DNA of 64,000 bases, from positions 3,732,501 to 3,796,500 of the forward strand of contig NC_132995.1 in assembly GCF_048564905.1 (NCBI RefSeq), given 5' to 3'. The translations under genes were made by a program, and so were the position numbers. Source of the DNA: Vicugna pacos. Lineage: Eukaryota > Chordata > Mammalia > Artiodactyla > Camelidae. Every line of letters starts with the position of its first letter. The stretch's first letter is position 1. Below, piece by piece: positions 1 to 12,360 of the stretch. The notes beneath the pieces are model-generated. The model saw only the letters and a program-made list of their open reading frames with translations. It searched no databases and was not told the DNA's origin.

Positions 1-660
1 TTTTTATCTTCTCTTTCCGGTTTAATTGTCTATCTTTTACTTTCACCCACTATAACCATTTATCAGCCAACTCTTACTTCTCACCTCTTCCCTCAGCTTC
101 TGGTAATGCAGGTAGTTTTTTTCAACTAAGATCTTTCCCTCTACAATAAAAATTTTTAAAAAAATTTTCCCTGTAATCGGCAAAGCATACAAAAAGAAAA
201 AGAAAAAGAAAAAGAAAAAGAAAAAGAAAAAGAAAAAGAAAAAGAAAAAGAAAAAAACTTACCCTCATCAACTCCATTGTGTAACTATGATTCTGCAACA
301 TAAAAGTAAAGAAAAATGATCATTTATACAATGTTACAATTTATCTTAATAAAGCTAGGGGAAGAGATAAAATAGATCATTTTCTTTTATCATTATAAAA
401 CGATCCACTTTCTCTGTTCTTACTGTCTTTGTCTTAAAGGCTTATCTCCCTCTTATTACTATAGCTACCTTAGCTTTCTCGGGTTTTGTTTACACAAAGT
501 TTCTCTTCCCTCGCTTTTACTTCCAACCTATTTGTGTTCTTATATTTAAAGTGTAACTCTTCCCACCATATATAGTTACCTGTGTTTTCTTCCCACGTGC
601 AAACTCTGGGTTTTGTTTTGTTTTGTGTTTGTTTTTTGTTTTGCTGGAAAGAGGCACAAG
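1..660. other. AT-rich flank, no gene seen
   Basis: AT-rich sequence beyond the putative poly(A) site of the SLC7A3-like gene. Apart from the hexanucleotide repeat at 191-256 I see no coding potential and no clear repeat family. Confidence 0.5.
191..256. repeat. (GAAAAA)n simple repeat
   Basis: About eleven near-perfect tandem copies of the hexamer AAAAAG. This is a microsatellite: there is no spacer and no unique sequence between units. Confidence 0.95.
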
Positions 661-688
661 GAGGCGCTTCTTATGTGAAGGTCAATAT

Positions 689-694
689 TTTATT
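689..694 (-). terminator. putative poly(A) signal of the SLC7A3-like gene
   Basis: AATAAA on the minus strand (TTTATT on plus), about 310 bp after the stop codon at 1003-1005, followed downstream by a GT/CT-rich stretch. This gives a plausible 3'UTR of roughly 0.3 kb. Other sites cannot be excluded. Confidence 0.45.
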
Positions 695-1002
695 TCTTCC
701 TCTGGTTACAGGTTACATTGCTGTACTTTCTTTTTGAAAATTCATCTTGCTGGACATTTATGAAGGCTGCACTTTTAAGTGCATATATTATGCTTTTTAT
801 AGTTTACTTAAAATTATAAAGATTAAAGTCATTGCCCCTACTGGCGGTGACTATCGGGCTCTAAATGCATCCCATCTTCACTCTCCGCAGAGGCTCAAAG
901 TGTCCACGACCTAGCAGGTGCCTCCTGTGCACGGAGGGTTCCACACAGCATCCGCCTCCTGTGCTTAAGAAGATTCATCACTAGGGATGATTTGTCAAGA
1001 GA

Positions 1003-4000
1003 TTAGGAGTCGGAGGCCGGAGGCTGTGGATCAGTGTTCCCCGCCAAGCTGTGTCGGATCCCATATCCAAAGTATACGACAAATCCTAGTAGGGCAACGA
1101 GACAATGAGAAGGAAAAGTAGGCAGTCTCCCCACTTACAGATGCCCAATAGGCCGCCTATTATGACATCTTACAGCTCTGGGGAGAGGTAGTGGGAAGAA
1201 GGTTGGGTCCAGTCACTCCAGAGGCCTCTCTTCCCCAGACAGTCACTTACCAATGGCATTCCAGATGCCAAACTGGGCCCAGGTCCGAGTGGTCATCTGC
1301 ATCATCAAGTGGACATTCACGAAGATGCTCAGCAGTGGGAGGACAGGCAGAGCAGGCACCTGCGGGCGAAGGCAGCTACCCTGAGGGCACAGCAGACCTC
1401 CCGAAGGCAGGCCCCGCCCCCACGCGGGGGGAGGGGAGATGCCAGGCCTGTTCACACTGTGCAGCCAGCGCCTCCCCAGATTGGGTGTGTAAAGCGCTGA
1501 GAGTGGACCAGGGAAGGGCCACTGGTTATGGCAACTCCCCTCCTTCCCTGGTCCAGCAACAAATGTTTAGATTGCAAAGCATGCAGACTCCCTTCACTGA
1601 AGGTGGATAGTTTCGGTACTTAAGGTCACCCACCTTGAAGGGAAGAGGAGTGGGGCTCTGGGGCTGCCTCCAGATGGTGACAGTGACCCCGGCGATGAGC
1701 ACCAGCAGCAGCACAGCCACCGTTGTGCAGACGGGGTCTCCAGAGAACACACGGTGGGGCCACTGGGCCAGCACCAGGCTCAGGGCCGTCAGCAGGAGAA
1801 CTGCAGGGTCCAGTTGGAGGAGAACAGGGTCAAGTCCAGAGGCTAGTGTGTCAGGCCTTGAGTCACACCCCTCCGCAAACTGCCCTCATCAAGAAAGGCC
1901 ATCATATTTCTAAGTCTCCCTAATTGCCAAAATACACAGTCCCACTCCATCCTCCCAAATTCAGATGCCAACAAACAGCCAACCCACTGCTCACCCATCA
2001 GTAAGGTGCATCCATAGACAATCCGGCCAGATGTCAGAGTGGGGGTGCTGTTCATAGGGTCACACAGGGTCCTGAGAGTCTCTGAGTCTCGTGCTTCAGG
2101 TGCAGAATCCAAAGGACCTGCTTCAGGTTCAGAAACCTCAGTTTTGTCCTCTGTGCTCTCGTTCGTCTGTAAATGCTGGTCTGGCTGGTACCTGAATTAG
2201 AGGTGTTAAGGCAATATTAACAGCAGCCCCTGCTCACCCAATACAGACAGTCTAACCCACCTCGGTCCTGCCGTACGCACAGCGGGACATTTAGAAGGCA
2301 GCATGCGTGTAGACGGGGATTGCCTCCCCATCCATCCCCACAAGGGCAAGACCCCCAGTCAGCATGCGGTGGACTCTCACCTGAGGACAAGGACAGAAAT
2401 AACCACCAGCGAGTAAGCAAACAGGGTCCCAATTGACATGATGTCCACAAGATCACTGAACTCGAAGAGTAACGCCATGATCGCTAGAAGGAGGCACAGA
2501 TGAGGTGCGGGAGGGGGTCAGAAACCACTGAAATGTCCAAGTTAAGGGAAGTGATCAAAGGAGTGGGTTTTGTTTAGTCACCTGCAAGGTTTCCAGAAGC
2601 CAAAGTGGCCACGATGGGGGTATGTGTGCGGGTGTGGATCCGGGCAAGTCTCCGGAAAAGGAGCCCGTCATCTGCCATCGCGTAAGTCACTCGAGTCATG
2701 CCAAACATGTTACCCAGGAGGCTGGGAGACAAAGTGGAAGCATGTGTGAGGACGTGGAGAAATAGGACAGATCAGGGCTTCTGTGCCATAATCTACATGG
2801 TGTGAGGAGTCCTTCCCTCTTGTCTCTCAATCCAAAAGGCTGGGACACCTGGGCACCTGACAGCAGATGGGAGAAAGCTTTGACACTGACCTAGATGTCA
2901 GCGCACAGAGGGTGCCAACAGCCACCACATGGCCGGCAGGAGCCCACCCAACGTGGAGAAGAGCCTGTGGCAAGGGGCTCTCAGGGTCAATGTGGTAGTA
3001 CGGCACCATGAGGGTGAGTGACGCTGAGACGCCAAAATACGCCAAAAAGCAGATGAAGAGCGAGGTCAGGATGCCCAAGGGGATGGAGCGCTGCGGATTC
3101 CGGGCTTCCTCCCCTGCAGGATGGGGGGGGAGAAGCACTGGGTCAGGAAACACCTTGAGGGGAAAGCACACAATCCCCTTCCCTCTTGAGCCTCCAAAAG
3201 CAGAGCAACCTCCTAGAAACTCTTATGCACAAGAGCAGCCCAATCTATAGCCAAACCCCTGAGGGGACAGTGACCGTGTTACCTGCAGTGGCGATGACAT
3301 CAAAACCAATAAACCCGTAGAAACAGGTAGCTGCTCCTCGGAGAATCCCATCAAAGCCAAAAGGCACAAACCCTCCAGAACCCAGAGGGTCCAAGCTGCG
3401 GTCAGGGGAGGAAAGAGAAGAACGTGGGTGAGGTGTGTTCGGTGATCTCTGCCGGACTCCTCAGCTGACACCATGACTCCTGAGCTCCAGGAGCCCCATC
3501 ATCTGGACCCACCAGCCCGGATCTGTTTAGTCCCCACCATGTCTCCAGTTCTGCACAGTAACCACGCCCTCACCACGCATTGCCCTGGCCAGGAGCACCC
3601 TCCTAACCTATAGGTGTCGTTGGGCCCAGATGTTGTCAAGTTATAGTCCTGTTCCGTGAGCTGCCAGTTGTGCAGGTCTCCCTTAATGAAGCCAGAGAGG
3701 ATGATGAAGCCGAGAACCAAAAGGTTCAGGCCTGTGAACACTTTGGTAACCAGGACCGACTCTCGAGCTCCCAGAACCAGCACTCCTGCGGGAAAGATGG
3801 GACATGAAACTTCCAAAATAACTAAATGCATAGAGACTAGTGGTGGTCAGGGGCAGGGCGGTGGCAGAAGTGGAAACCGCGGACAGTGACTGCCCAGTGG
3901 GTGTGGGTTTTCCTTTTTGGGTGGAGAAATGTTTAGAACTAGCTGGAGGTGAGGGTTGCACAGCATTGTGAGTGTGCTAAGTGCCATTGATTGCACAGTA

Positions 4001-5672
4001 CGATGATCAGTTTCTTACTGTGGCAATCACCTCACAATAAACGCATCAGTCAAACCATGAATTTGCACACCTGAAATTGTACATAATTATATGTCAATTA
4101 TATCTCAATAAAGCTGGAGAAATTAATAAACTAGTTGAGTTTCTGTTGTGTGATTTCATCTCAATTGAGAATAATCTCTGGTCTCAGCACAGAGGAAGAA
4201 ACTTGTCAGTCTAAGAAGTGGGTGATTTTTTTCTTCACCCGTAGTTTGGCAAGGCCTGGAGACATCGTGGCTGCCACATTCTGTGTGGTGGGTGTCACTG
4301 ACGTCTGGGGAGTAAGGACCAGGGATGGTACTCAACATCTGATAATGATATTTTTAAACTAAAATGCACAGGACATCCCCCCACACCAAACAATGATCCA
4401 GCCCAGAAGGTCAGTGGTGCCAAGAGCGGGAACCACAGTCTGTGTTGCCTTGCTGTCTCTCATACCACAGACCCTTCTTCCCTGTCCTAATTCCCTACCA
4501 TTCTGCCTCTCCAAGCCTTCCCCACCCCGGCTCCCTCTCCACACCCCACACTTTCCGTTCCATCTATGACCCCGTCTCACCCGTCATCAGCAACACCAGG
4601 CCCAGTGCGAAAAAGTCTGGGTACTTGGCCAGGAAGTAGGGCATATACAAGGAGAAAGTGCCCTGTAACCCCTGAGAGATGTGGTTCCCAATCAGGCTGT
4701 CAAAGGCGGAGCTCCAGGCCCTGGCCACGCTGGCGGTGACTGCAGAAGAAGATGGAAGATTCATTAACAAACATTAATTGAACCCCTACTATGTGCCATG
4801 CGATGTATTTTGAGGGAAAAACAGACAAAATACCAAATCTCAAAAAGTTTCTTCTTCATGGGAGAGAAGACCCACATCATCCACAGAATTGGTCAGCTGT
4901 TTAATTCGTTAGGAGGAGATCAGTGTTGTGCAAAAGAGAAAACATGGAAGTGGAACCAGGAGGGCTGGGATGAGGGCTGAAATTTTAAATCGAGGTGTAA
5001 GGGAAAACCCCATGAAGGCAAGAGCTGAGCAAAGCCTTCGACACGGTGAGCAATGAGCCTGTGGACGTGTCTCCCTCTCACCCACTTCCTGCGTTCCCCT
5101 TCCTTCTGGGCCCTTGGTCACATCGCTTAGGGAAAGCTGGGGGGAGCTGAGGAGAATGAAGTTGGGGGTTTCCCTGCCACTGTTCCTCACTTCTCCCACA
5201 AAGTGGATAACAAAGGGCTCAGGAATGACTCAAGTCTCCAACACTCCCTCCGAGTTTCCTGATCTTAAGCCCCACACCTTCCCCACCCCATCATCTCACC
5301 AATGACATAGGACAGTATGAGGTTCCAGCCAGTGATGAAGGCACACAGTTCTCCCACTGTGACGTAGCTGTAGAGGTACGCAGAGCCAGAACATGGTACC
5401 CGGGCCCCAAACTCCGCATAGCAGAGCCCGGACAGCACAGAAGACAGGGCGGCCACCAGGAAGCAGATGACGATTGCCGGTCCAGCTTTGTCCTTGGCCA
5501 CCTCTCCAGCCAGGATGTACACGCCAGCCCCCAGGGTGTTGCCCACACCCAAGGCCACCAGGTCCAGGGCATTCAGACAACGAGCCAGGCGACTCTCAGA
5601 CCCCTCCCTGGGCTTCAGGGGCCGCCTGCGGACCAGCTTCTGACAAAATTGGAGAACATCCTGACACCGCAT
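1003..5672 (-). CDS. SLC7A3-like cationic amino acid transporter, complete, 11 coding exons
   Basis: A CAT-type permease that would carry arginine, lysine and ornithine across the plasma membrane. Coding exons on the minus strand: 5300-5672, 4581-4739, 3608-3785, 3283-3395, 2891-3113, 2582-2721, 2381-2483, 1995-2191, 1634-1800, 1251-1359 and 1003-1085. Every intron is GT-AG and phases match, giving 1845 nt and 614 aa (human SLC7A3, as I recall, 619). Visible landmarks are [14 protein letters not shown] in the first membrane region, [16 protein letters not shown] (its Glu, about residue 108, matches Glu107 of mouse CAT-1, known to be needed for transport), an NDT glycosylation sequon in a loop, [16 protein letters not shown], and [19 protein letters not shown] near the end. 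The start ATG at 5670-5672 aligns with the SLC7A3 start. A likely UTR acceptor lies about 35 bp upstream, so a separate 5'UTR exon is expected. Oddities: the loop motif usually read as MFPMPRV is MFGMTRV, the SYVIGTAS junction reads VIVTAS, and the C-terminal tail differs from SLC7A3. Intact structure argues for a live gene. It could be a paralogue of SLC7A3, which is X-linked in human. Confidence 0.88.
4060..4130 (+). mobile_element. L1 3'-end fragment
   Basis: Resembles the extreme 3' end of mammalian L1 (ACCTGAAATTGTACATAATT then ATATCTCAATAAA). It lies in the intron between coding exons 2 and 3 of the SLC7A3-like gene. Confidence 0.6.
4340..4440 (+). mobile_element. MER20-like (hAT-Charlie) fragment
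   Basis: Contains the MER20-like core AATGCACAGGACATCCCCCC and the downstream CAATGATCCAGCCC. It is intronic in the SLC7A3-like gene and is a short, old DNA transposon remnant. Confidence 0.6.
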
Positions 5673-5745
5673 CCTAGATGGAGTTTAGGAGGCTCTGATC
5701 TGCTGAGAAAACAAGACAGAAAGTCATAAAAAAATATCCATTCGC

Positions 5746-5997
5746 AACACAGAAGACTGGGAGGCCACCAAGAAGCAGATGACAATTGCCAGTCCAGCTA
5801 CGTACATGGCCTCTCCACCAGCCAGGGTGCACACACCTGGATGCTGACCACACCCAAGGCCACTGGTCTAGGGTGTTCAGAGGAGTCATGTGACTCACAG
5901 ACTCTCCTCTGTGGTCTGGATTCGGACCAAATTGACGAACCTACTGGCACAGCTTCCCAGATGTGGTCCAGGAGGCTACAATCTGCTGCTCTGCTCC
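5746..5997 (-). pseudogene. decayed tandem duplicate of coding exon 1 of the SLC7A3-like gene
   Basis: On the plus strand this stretch reads like 5440-5700 shifted upstream. The shared order is AGAAGAC-GG-GGCCACCA-GAAGCAGATGAC, ATTGCC-GTCCAGCT, CTCCA-CAGCCAGG, CACACCCAAGGCCAC and finally CCAGGAGGCT-ATCTGCTG, which matches the leader just before the real start codon. So it covers most of coding exon 1 plus its 5' edge. The start-codon equivalent is gone and the reading frame is broken by small insertions and deletions. It sits about 75 bp upstream of the real exon. Best read as an old local duplication of the exon, not part of the working transcript. Confidence 0.8.
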
Positions 5998-6094
5998 ACG
6001 TGTTGTACAATGTGCCCTTGTAGCTGACTGACTGCATACATAGTGGTTTGTGCCTCTTAACCCCACACTCCTCTATCTTGCCCTGCCCCCCGTC

Positions 6095-6490
6095 CCTCTC
6101 CCTACAGGTAACCCACTGGTTTGTTCTCTGTATCTATGAGTCTGTTTCTTTTCTGTTATAGTCACTAGTACATTTTATTTTTTGGATTTCACATGTAAGT
6201 GAGTTCAAACACTATTTGTCATCCTCTATCTGACTTATTTCACTTAGCATAATAACCTCCAAGTCCATCCATGTTGCAGAAAGCAGAATTTTTATTCTTC
6301 TTTATGGCTGAATATGTGTACCACATCTTCTTTATCCATTCATCTGCTGATGGACAATCAGGTTGCTTCTGTGTCTTGGCTATTGTAAATAACGCTCCTG
6401 TGAATACTGGGATGCGTGGATCTTTTCCAATTAGCACTTTCATTTTTTCTGGATAAATACTCAGGAGTGGAATGACTCTGTCATGTGGCA
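6095..6490 (-). mobile_element. L1 3' region fragment
   Basis: Reverse-oriented old L1 3' sequence. Recognisable blocks are ACCACATCTTCTTTATCCAT, GATGGACAATCAGGTTGC and TTGGCTATTGTAAATAACGC. The copy is diverged and has no open reading frame. Confidence 0.8.
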
Positions 6491-7164
6491 TGAACTGAAA
6501 TCACCCAGCTCTGCTGGTTCAAATCCATCTCTGCTGCGTGTCAGCCTTTCTGATTTTGTACAAGCTCCATACAGCTCTTTACCCTCATCCCCTCCATATA
6601 ACAGGAGAAATTATTATCATTATCTCTCTCTTCCTTAATATGTGTGAAGTGACTCTGTAAAGGGCTTGGCTAATAGAGTCCTCAGACTCGACACAGTTCT
6701 ATGCCAAGGATTCTGAAAACTGGAATCTTCCGTTTCATTGCAATCAGATGTCTGAGTTCAGGCAGAATGGGATGGTATTTGTAGAGAGAGACAGACTCTA
6801 GCCTGGCTCAGTGAAAGCGTCAGACCAGAGTGGCCTCCCAGTTACCTGGAGGGAGCGAGGACTAACCTTCATTCTGAATCAGAAATGACAGGACTCTGTT
6901 TCCTATCCTTTGGGCTTGTAATGTCTCCTCACTGCACGGCTCTGCAGGGTGAGGTGGACCCAGGCAACACAAGTTTCTATCAGGGGCTTCCACCCCTGAT
7001 ACTCCAAAGTCTAGGTTTAGCATTTTGGTTAAGGGTAAACATTCAAACAGCCAGGAAACTATGATCATAGTCTCGGCCCCTCCACCACCCCTGGGCCTTT
7101 GAACAAGCCATTTACTGCTCTGGACCTCTGTGCGCCTCCTGTTCAAATGCTGCTGCTGAAGCCT

Positions 7165-7800
7165 CGTGCACTGTTAGCAGGAACGTAAAATGGTGCAGCT
7201 GCTGTGGATAAGTGTGCTGGTTCCTCAACAGATTAAAAATAGAATTACCATATGGTCCACAATTCCACTTCTGGGTGTACACCCAAAAGAACTGAAAATG
7301 GGATCTCAAAGAGATATTTATACACGCATGTTCACAGCAGGATTATTCAGAATAGCTGAAAGTTGGAAGCAACCTAAGGGTTCATTCACAAATGAATGGA
7401 TAAACACAGTGTGGTCTATACATGCAGAAGATTATTACTCAGCCTTAAAAAAAAAATCCAGGAAATTCTGAGCCATGCTACAACATGAAGGGACCTTGAG
7501 GACATTATGCTAAGTGACATAAGCCAGTCGCAAAAAGGCCAATATTGTCGATGCCACTTCCACGAAGCATCTACAGTACTCAGATTCATAGAGACAGGAA
7601 GTAGAATGGTGGTTTGCTAGGGTCTGGGTGAGGGAGAAATGGGGAGTTATTGTTACATGGGGACACAGTTTTGGTTTTACAAGATGAAAAGGATTCTGGA
7701 GACTGGTTGCACAGCAATGCAAAGACACTTAACATTAATAAACAGTACACTTAAAGTGCTTAAGATGGTAAATGTTATATTAACTGTATTTCACAACCAT
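7165..7800 (+). mobile_element. L1 3' region fragment (old)
   Basis: Forward-oriented ancient L1 3' sequence. Blocks include AGAATTACCATATGGTCCAC, CACTTCTGGGTGTACACCCA and ATGCTAAGTGACATAAGCCA. The short reading frame inside it is a remnant of the element. Confidence 0.8.
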
Positions 7801-8504
7801 ATTTCATTACTACCAATGATAAATATTAGAACCAGCTTCAGAGAGTTGCTCAGTGCAGCAATCCCCAAGGTGGTTTAATATAAATCACCGTCCAGTCGTC
7901 CTCTATGGATACGAAGCCCTGTGGATGCTCAGGTCCCTAGCATGGGCGGAGGAGGAGTCCACACATTCAGAGAGCACATACACAGGAGAATGAAGTCAGC
8001 GGTCCTCATATCATAAACCTTATATAAGTGTAATAATGACTATTGTTTACACACCAATAAAAAACCAAGTCTTAGAGCCTCAGGACACTGACCCAATCTC
8101 CCCCACCCCCACCTCTTCTCACACAAACACACACAGCTCCCAGCTCCTTCTGCTTTCATCTGGGAAATGGGTCTTTCCACCTGCAGACTGGAGCCAGGCT
8201 GACCCGACCACACACATGAATTGCAGAGATACTCAGTTCTGAGTATCTGAGCTCCGCGCCCTGTCGCCTACAGGAGAGGGCTTCCCCAAGACTTACTGGA
8301 TTGTTGGAGGAGAGCCTGGAGCCCTGGGTCAGAGTCAGTGGGGCTGAATTTGAGCTGTGAAGGGCTGCAACTGATGCATCTCTAAAACCGAGCGAGGAGT
8401 CCCTGAGCTCATCCCTGGGTTGTCAGGGTGGGGATGGAGATGGTTGGGTGGGGACCGCCTGTGGTGGCGCTATCAGCCCTCCACACTTCTGGGGATGGAT
8501 CTAA

Positions 8505-9070
8505 AATGTTTTTCATTACGGTAAAATATACATTACGTAAGATTTATCATTTTAACCATTTTAAACTATGCAGTTCAGTCATGTCAAGTACATTCACATT
8601 TTATGCAACCAAACCCCAGAACTTCTTTTCAACTCTGTACACATTCAGCGACAATTCGCCTTGTCTCCTCCACAGTTCCTGGCAATCATTCTACTTTCTG
8701 TCTCTGTGGATCTGACCACTCTGGAATCTTTATGTAAGTGGAGTCCTACAGTGTTTGCCGTTTACTGTCAGGCTTATTTCACTGAGTAGAATGCCCACTA
8801 AGTTCCTCCCTGTTGTAGCGTGCATTAGAATCCCCTTTCTTTTTAATGCTGAATAATACTCTGTTATTTATACAAGCCACATTTGGCTTATCATTTCTTG
8901 GTCAATGAGCACTTGGGTTGCTTTCATGTTTTAGCCGTGACGAATAATGCTGCTAGGAACCTGGGTGTACCAATATTCCCTCCAGAGGGTGCTTTCGATT
9001 CTTCTGGGTGTATCCTCGGAAGTGAATTGCTGGATCATATGGCTCCAAAATTTTTGTTATGCTTTTGAAT
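8505..9070 (-). mobile_element. L1M 3' region fragment
   Basis: Reverse-oriented old L1. Blocks include TTTTAACCATTTTAAACTAT, TTCTACTTTCTGTCTCTGTG and GAATTGCTGGATCATATGGC. Diverged and non-coding. Confidence 0.8.
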
Positions 9071-9159
9071 GGAGAGAATTTTCATGCATTGAGACACGGG
9101 GAAATCAGTTCGGCTTGTACATGGTGCAGCTGGAACTTTGTGTGAACTAAACCAGCCCG

Positions 9160-9530
9160 TCCAACCCTCACAGCACAGCCACTTTAACGGTTAAGGCTGA
9201 GAATGTCTATGTTGAAGACAAGGATGAACAACTCCCTTCTTACGGCATCCGTGTTAACAGTTGCTCAGAGATTAGGTTCCCTTCCCAGACACCAGGTCCT
9301 GCTGTCTCGCTGCCTGTGCACTAAGTCTGTCTCTTTTACAACCTTGAAGGAACATGCCCTGTCATGTCTGATGTATGTTCTTTGTTCGGATGAAGTGTAA
9401 GACTGTGTCAAAACCATGGTTCAGTGGAGCAGTTCCTCAGAGCTATCTGAGAGGCTGCTTCCCAGGGCATAGTCCTCAGTTTGGCTCAGATAAAACTCTT
9501 TTCTATTCCTATGATTGATTATTTATTGAT
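9160..9530 (+). mobile_element. LTR fossil, same family as 17495-17955 and 54282-54715
   Basis: The end part (AGCAGTTCCTCAGAGCTATC, GCATAGTCCTCAGTTTGGCT, then AATAAAA-type sequence) matches the reverse-oriented copies at 17.5 kb and 54.3 kb. It is an old solo LTR of an endogenous retrovirus. Boundaries are approximate and no internal region is apparent. Confidence 0.6.
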
Positions 9531-9544
9531 TATTTCCACGGACT

Positions 9545-10220
9545 CCTGAATTCATTTGAACATCAAAGACCCTGAGAAGTACAGGCCGTAAAACTCGGGA
9601 CCCCACTTACAACCCTCCTCCCTCCCAATCTTTTTACACTGCTCGACTTTCCATGGTCTGCACTCGAGTGTGGGGAAGCCCCAAGCCCAGCTGGCCACCA
9701 ACCAGGAGAAAGAGACCTTCAGAATCTCTGATGTTAATCCATGCAACAAAGGCATTTAATAGTCGTCACGCCTGCATTCAGACTTGCACTAAAGGATGGA
9801 GGAAGACTTAAGAGGCATGTAACTATGTCCCCTTCTTCAAGGAGCTCTGCTGGGAGAGCTTAGCATGGAGAACAGAGAAGGGAAAGTGATGTAAGAAGCA
9901 CTATTCTTCACAGAAAGCAAAACTCTGGAGCTGGAAGGGGAGTGGTGCAGTGGGTGCCCGCTAGTGATGGGTAGAGAGGATTGTGGCATGCATCAGATGA
10001 CCTCTGTGCTACAGCACTGAACACAAACCTCCAAAATAGGATCCAATGGGATCTAAATGTGGCAATGAACTCTTCCATTAACTTTTGAAAAACCAACCAC
10101 ACAAGACGGAATGAAATGGCTTATGCTGTTGTGGAGAGTTTTAGTTGGTTCTGTGGGGACGCACTTGAAATCCTAGCGTTGGTAGAGATATTATTTTAAA
10201 GGAAAGACATCTGAATTGCA
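9545..10220. other. no gene or clear repeat recognised
   Basis: Ordinary-composition sequence. Reading frames here are short and lack recognisable domains. Confidence 0.4.
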
Positions 10221-10224
10221 AGAA

Positions 10225-10280
10225 ATGCAGAAAGATTGACACAACATTGTAAACTGACTATACTTCAATTTTTAAAAAGT

Positions 10281-10355
<75 letters not shown>

Positions 10356-10357
10356 AA
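10225..10357 (+). repeat. L1 3' tail followed by (GAAA)n microsatellite
   Basis: An L1 3' end (ACACAACATTGTAAACTGAC ... ACTTCAATTTTTAAAAAG) runs directly into about 19 copies of GAAA. The microsatellite probably grew from the A-rich tail of the insertion. Confidence 0.85.
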
Positions 10358-10389
10358 TGCAGAAAGAAGCCTCCTCTGAGCTTATCTGA

Positions 10390-12360
10390 CTCAAAGCAGA
10401 AAATTCTTGGAACTAAGGCTGCCATAAACTCCCCCGTTCAGGAGGGGGCATTCCTGAGATGATGATGATGAGGAAGCCTAATACCGTGAGTCTCCCCCCT
10501 GGGAGTTTATAGCCCTGAAGATGTTGGAAAGCCCACTCACATGTGCGTAGACAGCATGATCACAAGTTAGTCATCCCTCGTTTGTTCTACTAACCTGTTT
10601 TTCTTTCCTAAAGAAACCTATTTGTTCTCCCTACAGAAGACTTGCCTCCTTACCCTTTTCCCCATTAAGTTGGATATATAAGTCTGTAACATTAACCATT
10701 TTCTAGCAGGTTATGTTCTGTTTGTTCACTTATGTGATCCTTTTTGACACATAGTTTTCTGATAACGTTCAGATCACACCGTTGGACTGTGTAAGAAATT
10801 GTGGAATGTTAATGGAAAACCTGATGGCAACACAGACCCGCTAACAAAACATCAAGATCAACTAGAATTAATCACACAGGACTGGATGAACTACTGAATA
10901 TGATTTACAATTTTTATGACTTTGTCTGAAACACGATCAGCTTTTTAATATTTGTTTCCTAGATTTCTGGAAAAATTTTCTCTTCAGCTACCTATGCTTT
11001 ACAACAATGTGGTAACCTGTAGTTTTGAAAGCAGAAGTGAAGCACGTATCCTTTTCTTTCTAGCTGATCCCTCCAGAGTTCAGAAACTCTTAGTGAGTAC
11101 TCTCACTTTTACAGCAATAGAGTTATTTACGTAAGTTCACTAAGAACCTGTTCTCTTTGTACCAGGACACAAATGAAAACACTGGCTGTATTAGCGAGGT
11201 TTTACTGGGATGTCATACTTGAGAATGTGCGTTGATTCAAATAGGATCAGACAACTTTAAGGAACCAAGATTGACTTTGTGGAGCCATAAACCCCCTTGG
11301 GAAAGCAGCCTGGTGTCTTGCTGACAGGTGAGTAAGAAAGACCATTCTCCGGCAGGCCCCCGAACCTCGGGCACGTTGTGGACTTCAAGAAGAGAGATGG
11401 CAAATCCTTGGCTTGGAGTCTTGCCTTCAAGAAACATTTCAGAGTTCAATTTGAAGATTCTTCGTGAAAAGTTCCAGAAAAGCAGATTTAAAAGAATCTA
11501 TTTGGTCGACTGTTACTCTTGCCGAGCTTATGTACATATACAGGCCAAGTTTAATGAACTTGAATTTATTTTATAAACAAATTAGTCCTAATTTGTCCAC
11601 CTTTGGTAGAAGTGAGGGTGATTGTAGACAGAGGAAAAAACATGTTCCAATAGAAACTATAATACCTGTGGCTATTAGATTCTAGTTCTGTTCATTGTAT
11701 TTGAGATTTTGTTTTCCACCCGTACACTGGGCTGGGTCCTGAATTGTTTTAGTTTCCTCAGTTATTTGGCTATAGTCTCCAAACTAACATTTCCAATTTT
11801 TCCCCTGTTTTTGACTTCGAATCAAGAGAAACTGAAGCTGCCCTTTTCCTAAAGTCCTGCAGAGAGAAGTGAGTCAACTTGATATAAACTGCAAAGAGAT
11901 CACCACCATGGCTGACATTTAGATAATCTTCATGTTTGTTTCTGTGTGAGCCAGTGAGAAAGCTGACCTGAACACCCAATGACTTCACCAGAGACATTCA
12001 AGCCAGGAAAATCTGTCCATTGTCACTGCCTGCCCTCACTCCATCTAAAGATGCCTTGTGCCTTACTTCTGGGAATCTTCTCGACAGATAGCTCTCGGGA
12101 CTCAGACACTGGGCTATAATTTGCTCCAACCATAGACCTTTGTTTTTCTTTTGTCTCCATAGAAATGTCTTCTATTAAATACCTAATTCCTTGCCCCTTG
12201 TAGGCCTAACTTTGAGACCCCATGTGCTTCACCAGCTTCTGAAATGAATTAACTGGACTGATCCATCGTCAACACCAAGACACTGGTTCAATGAGATGAA
12301 ACGATCTACCAGCTCAGCTCCTGGACCGCGAAGCTTCTTGAACAAGTTTCAGAGGAGGGA
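10390..12360. other. unrecognised stretch, possibly internal sequence of the LTR element that follows
   Basis: No host gene is recognised. It ends in a purine-rich run (AGAGGAGGGA) directly before the LTR-like copy starting near 12361, as a polypurine tract would. That is the only reason to suspect it belongs to the same fossil. Age appears old. Confidence 0.3.

Noticed and set aside
191-256. CRISPR-like regular repeat
   Set aside because: A contiguous hexanucleotide microsatellite without spacers, in a mammalian genome.
6240-7471. Short reading frames suggesting small proteins
   Set aside because: They fall inside L1 3' fragments in both orientations and read as remnants of those elements.
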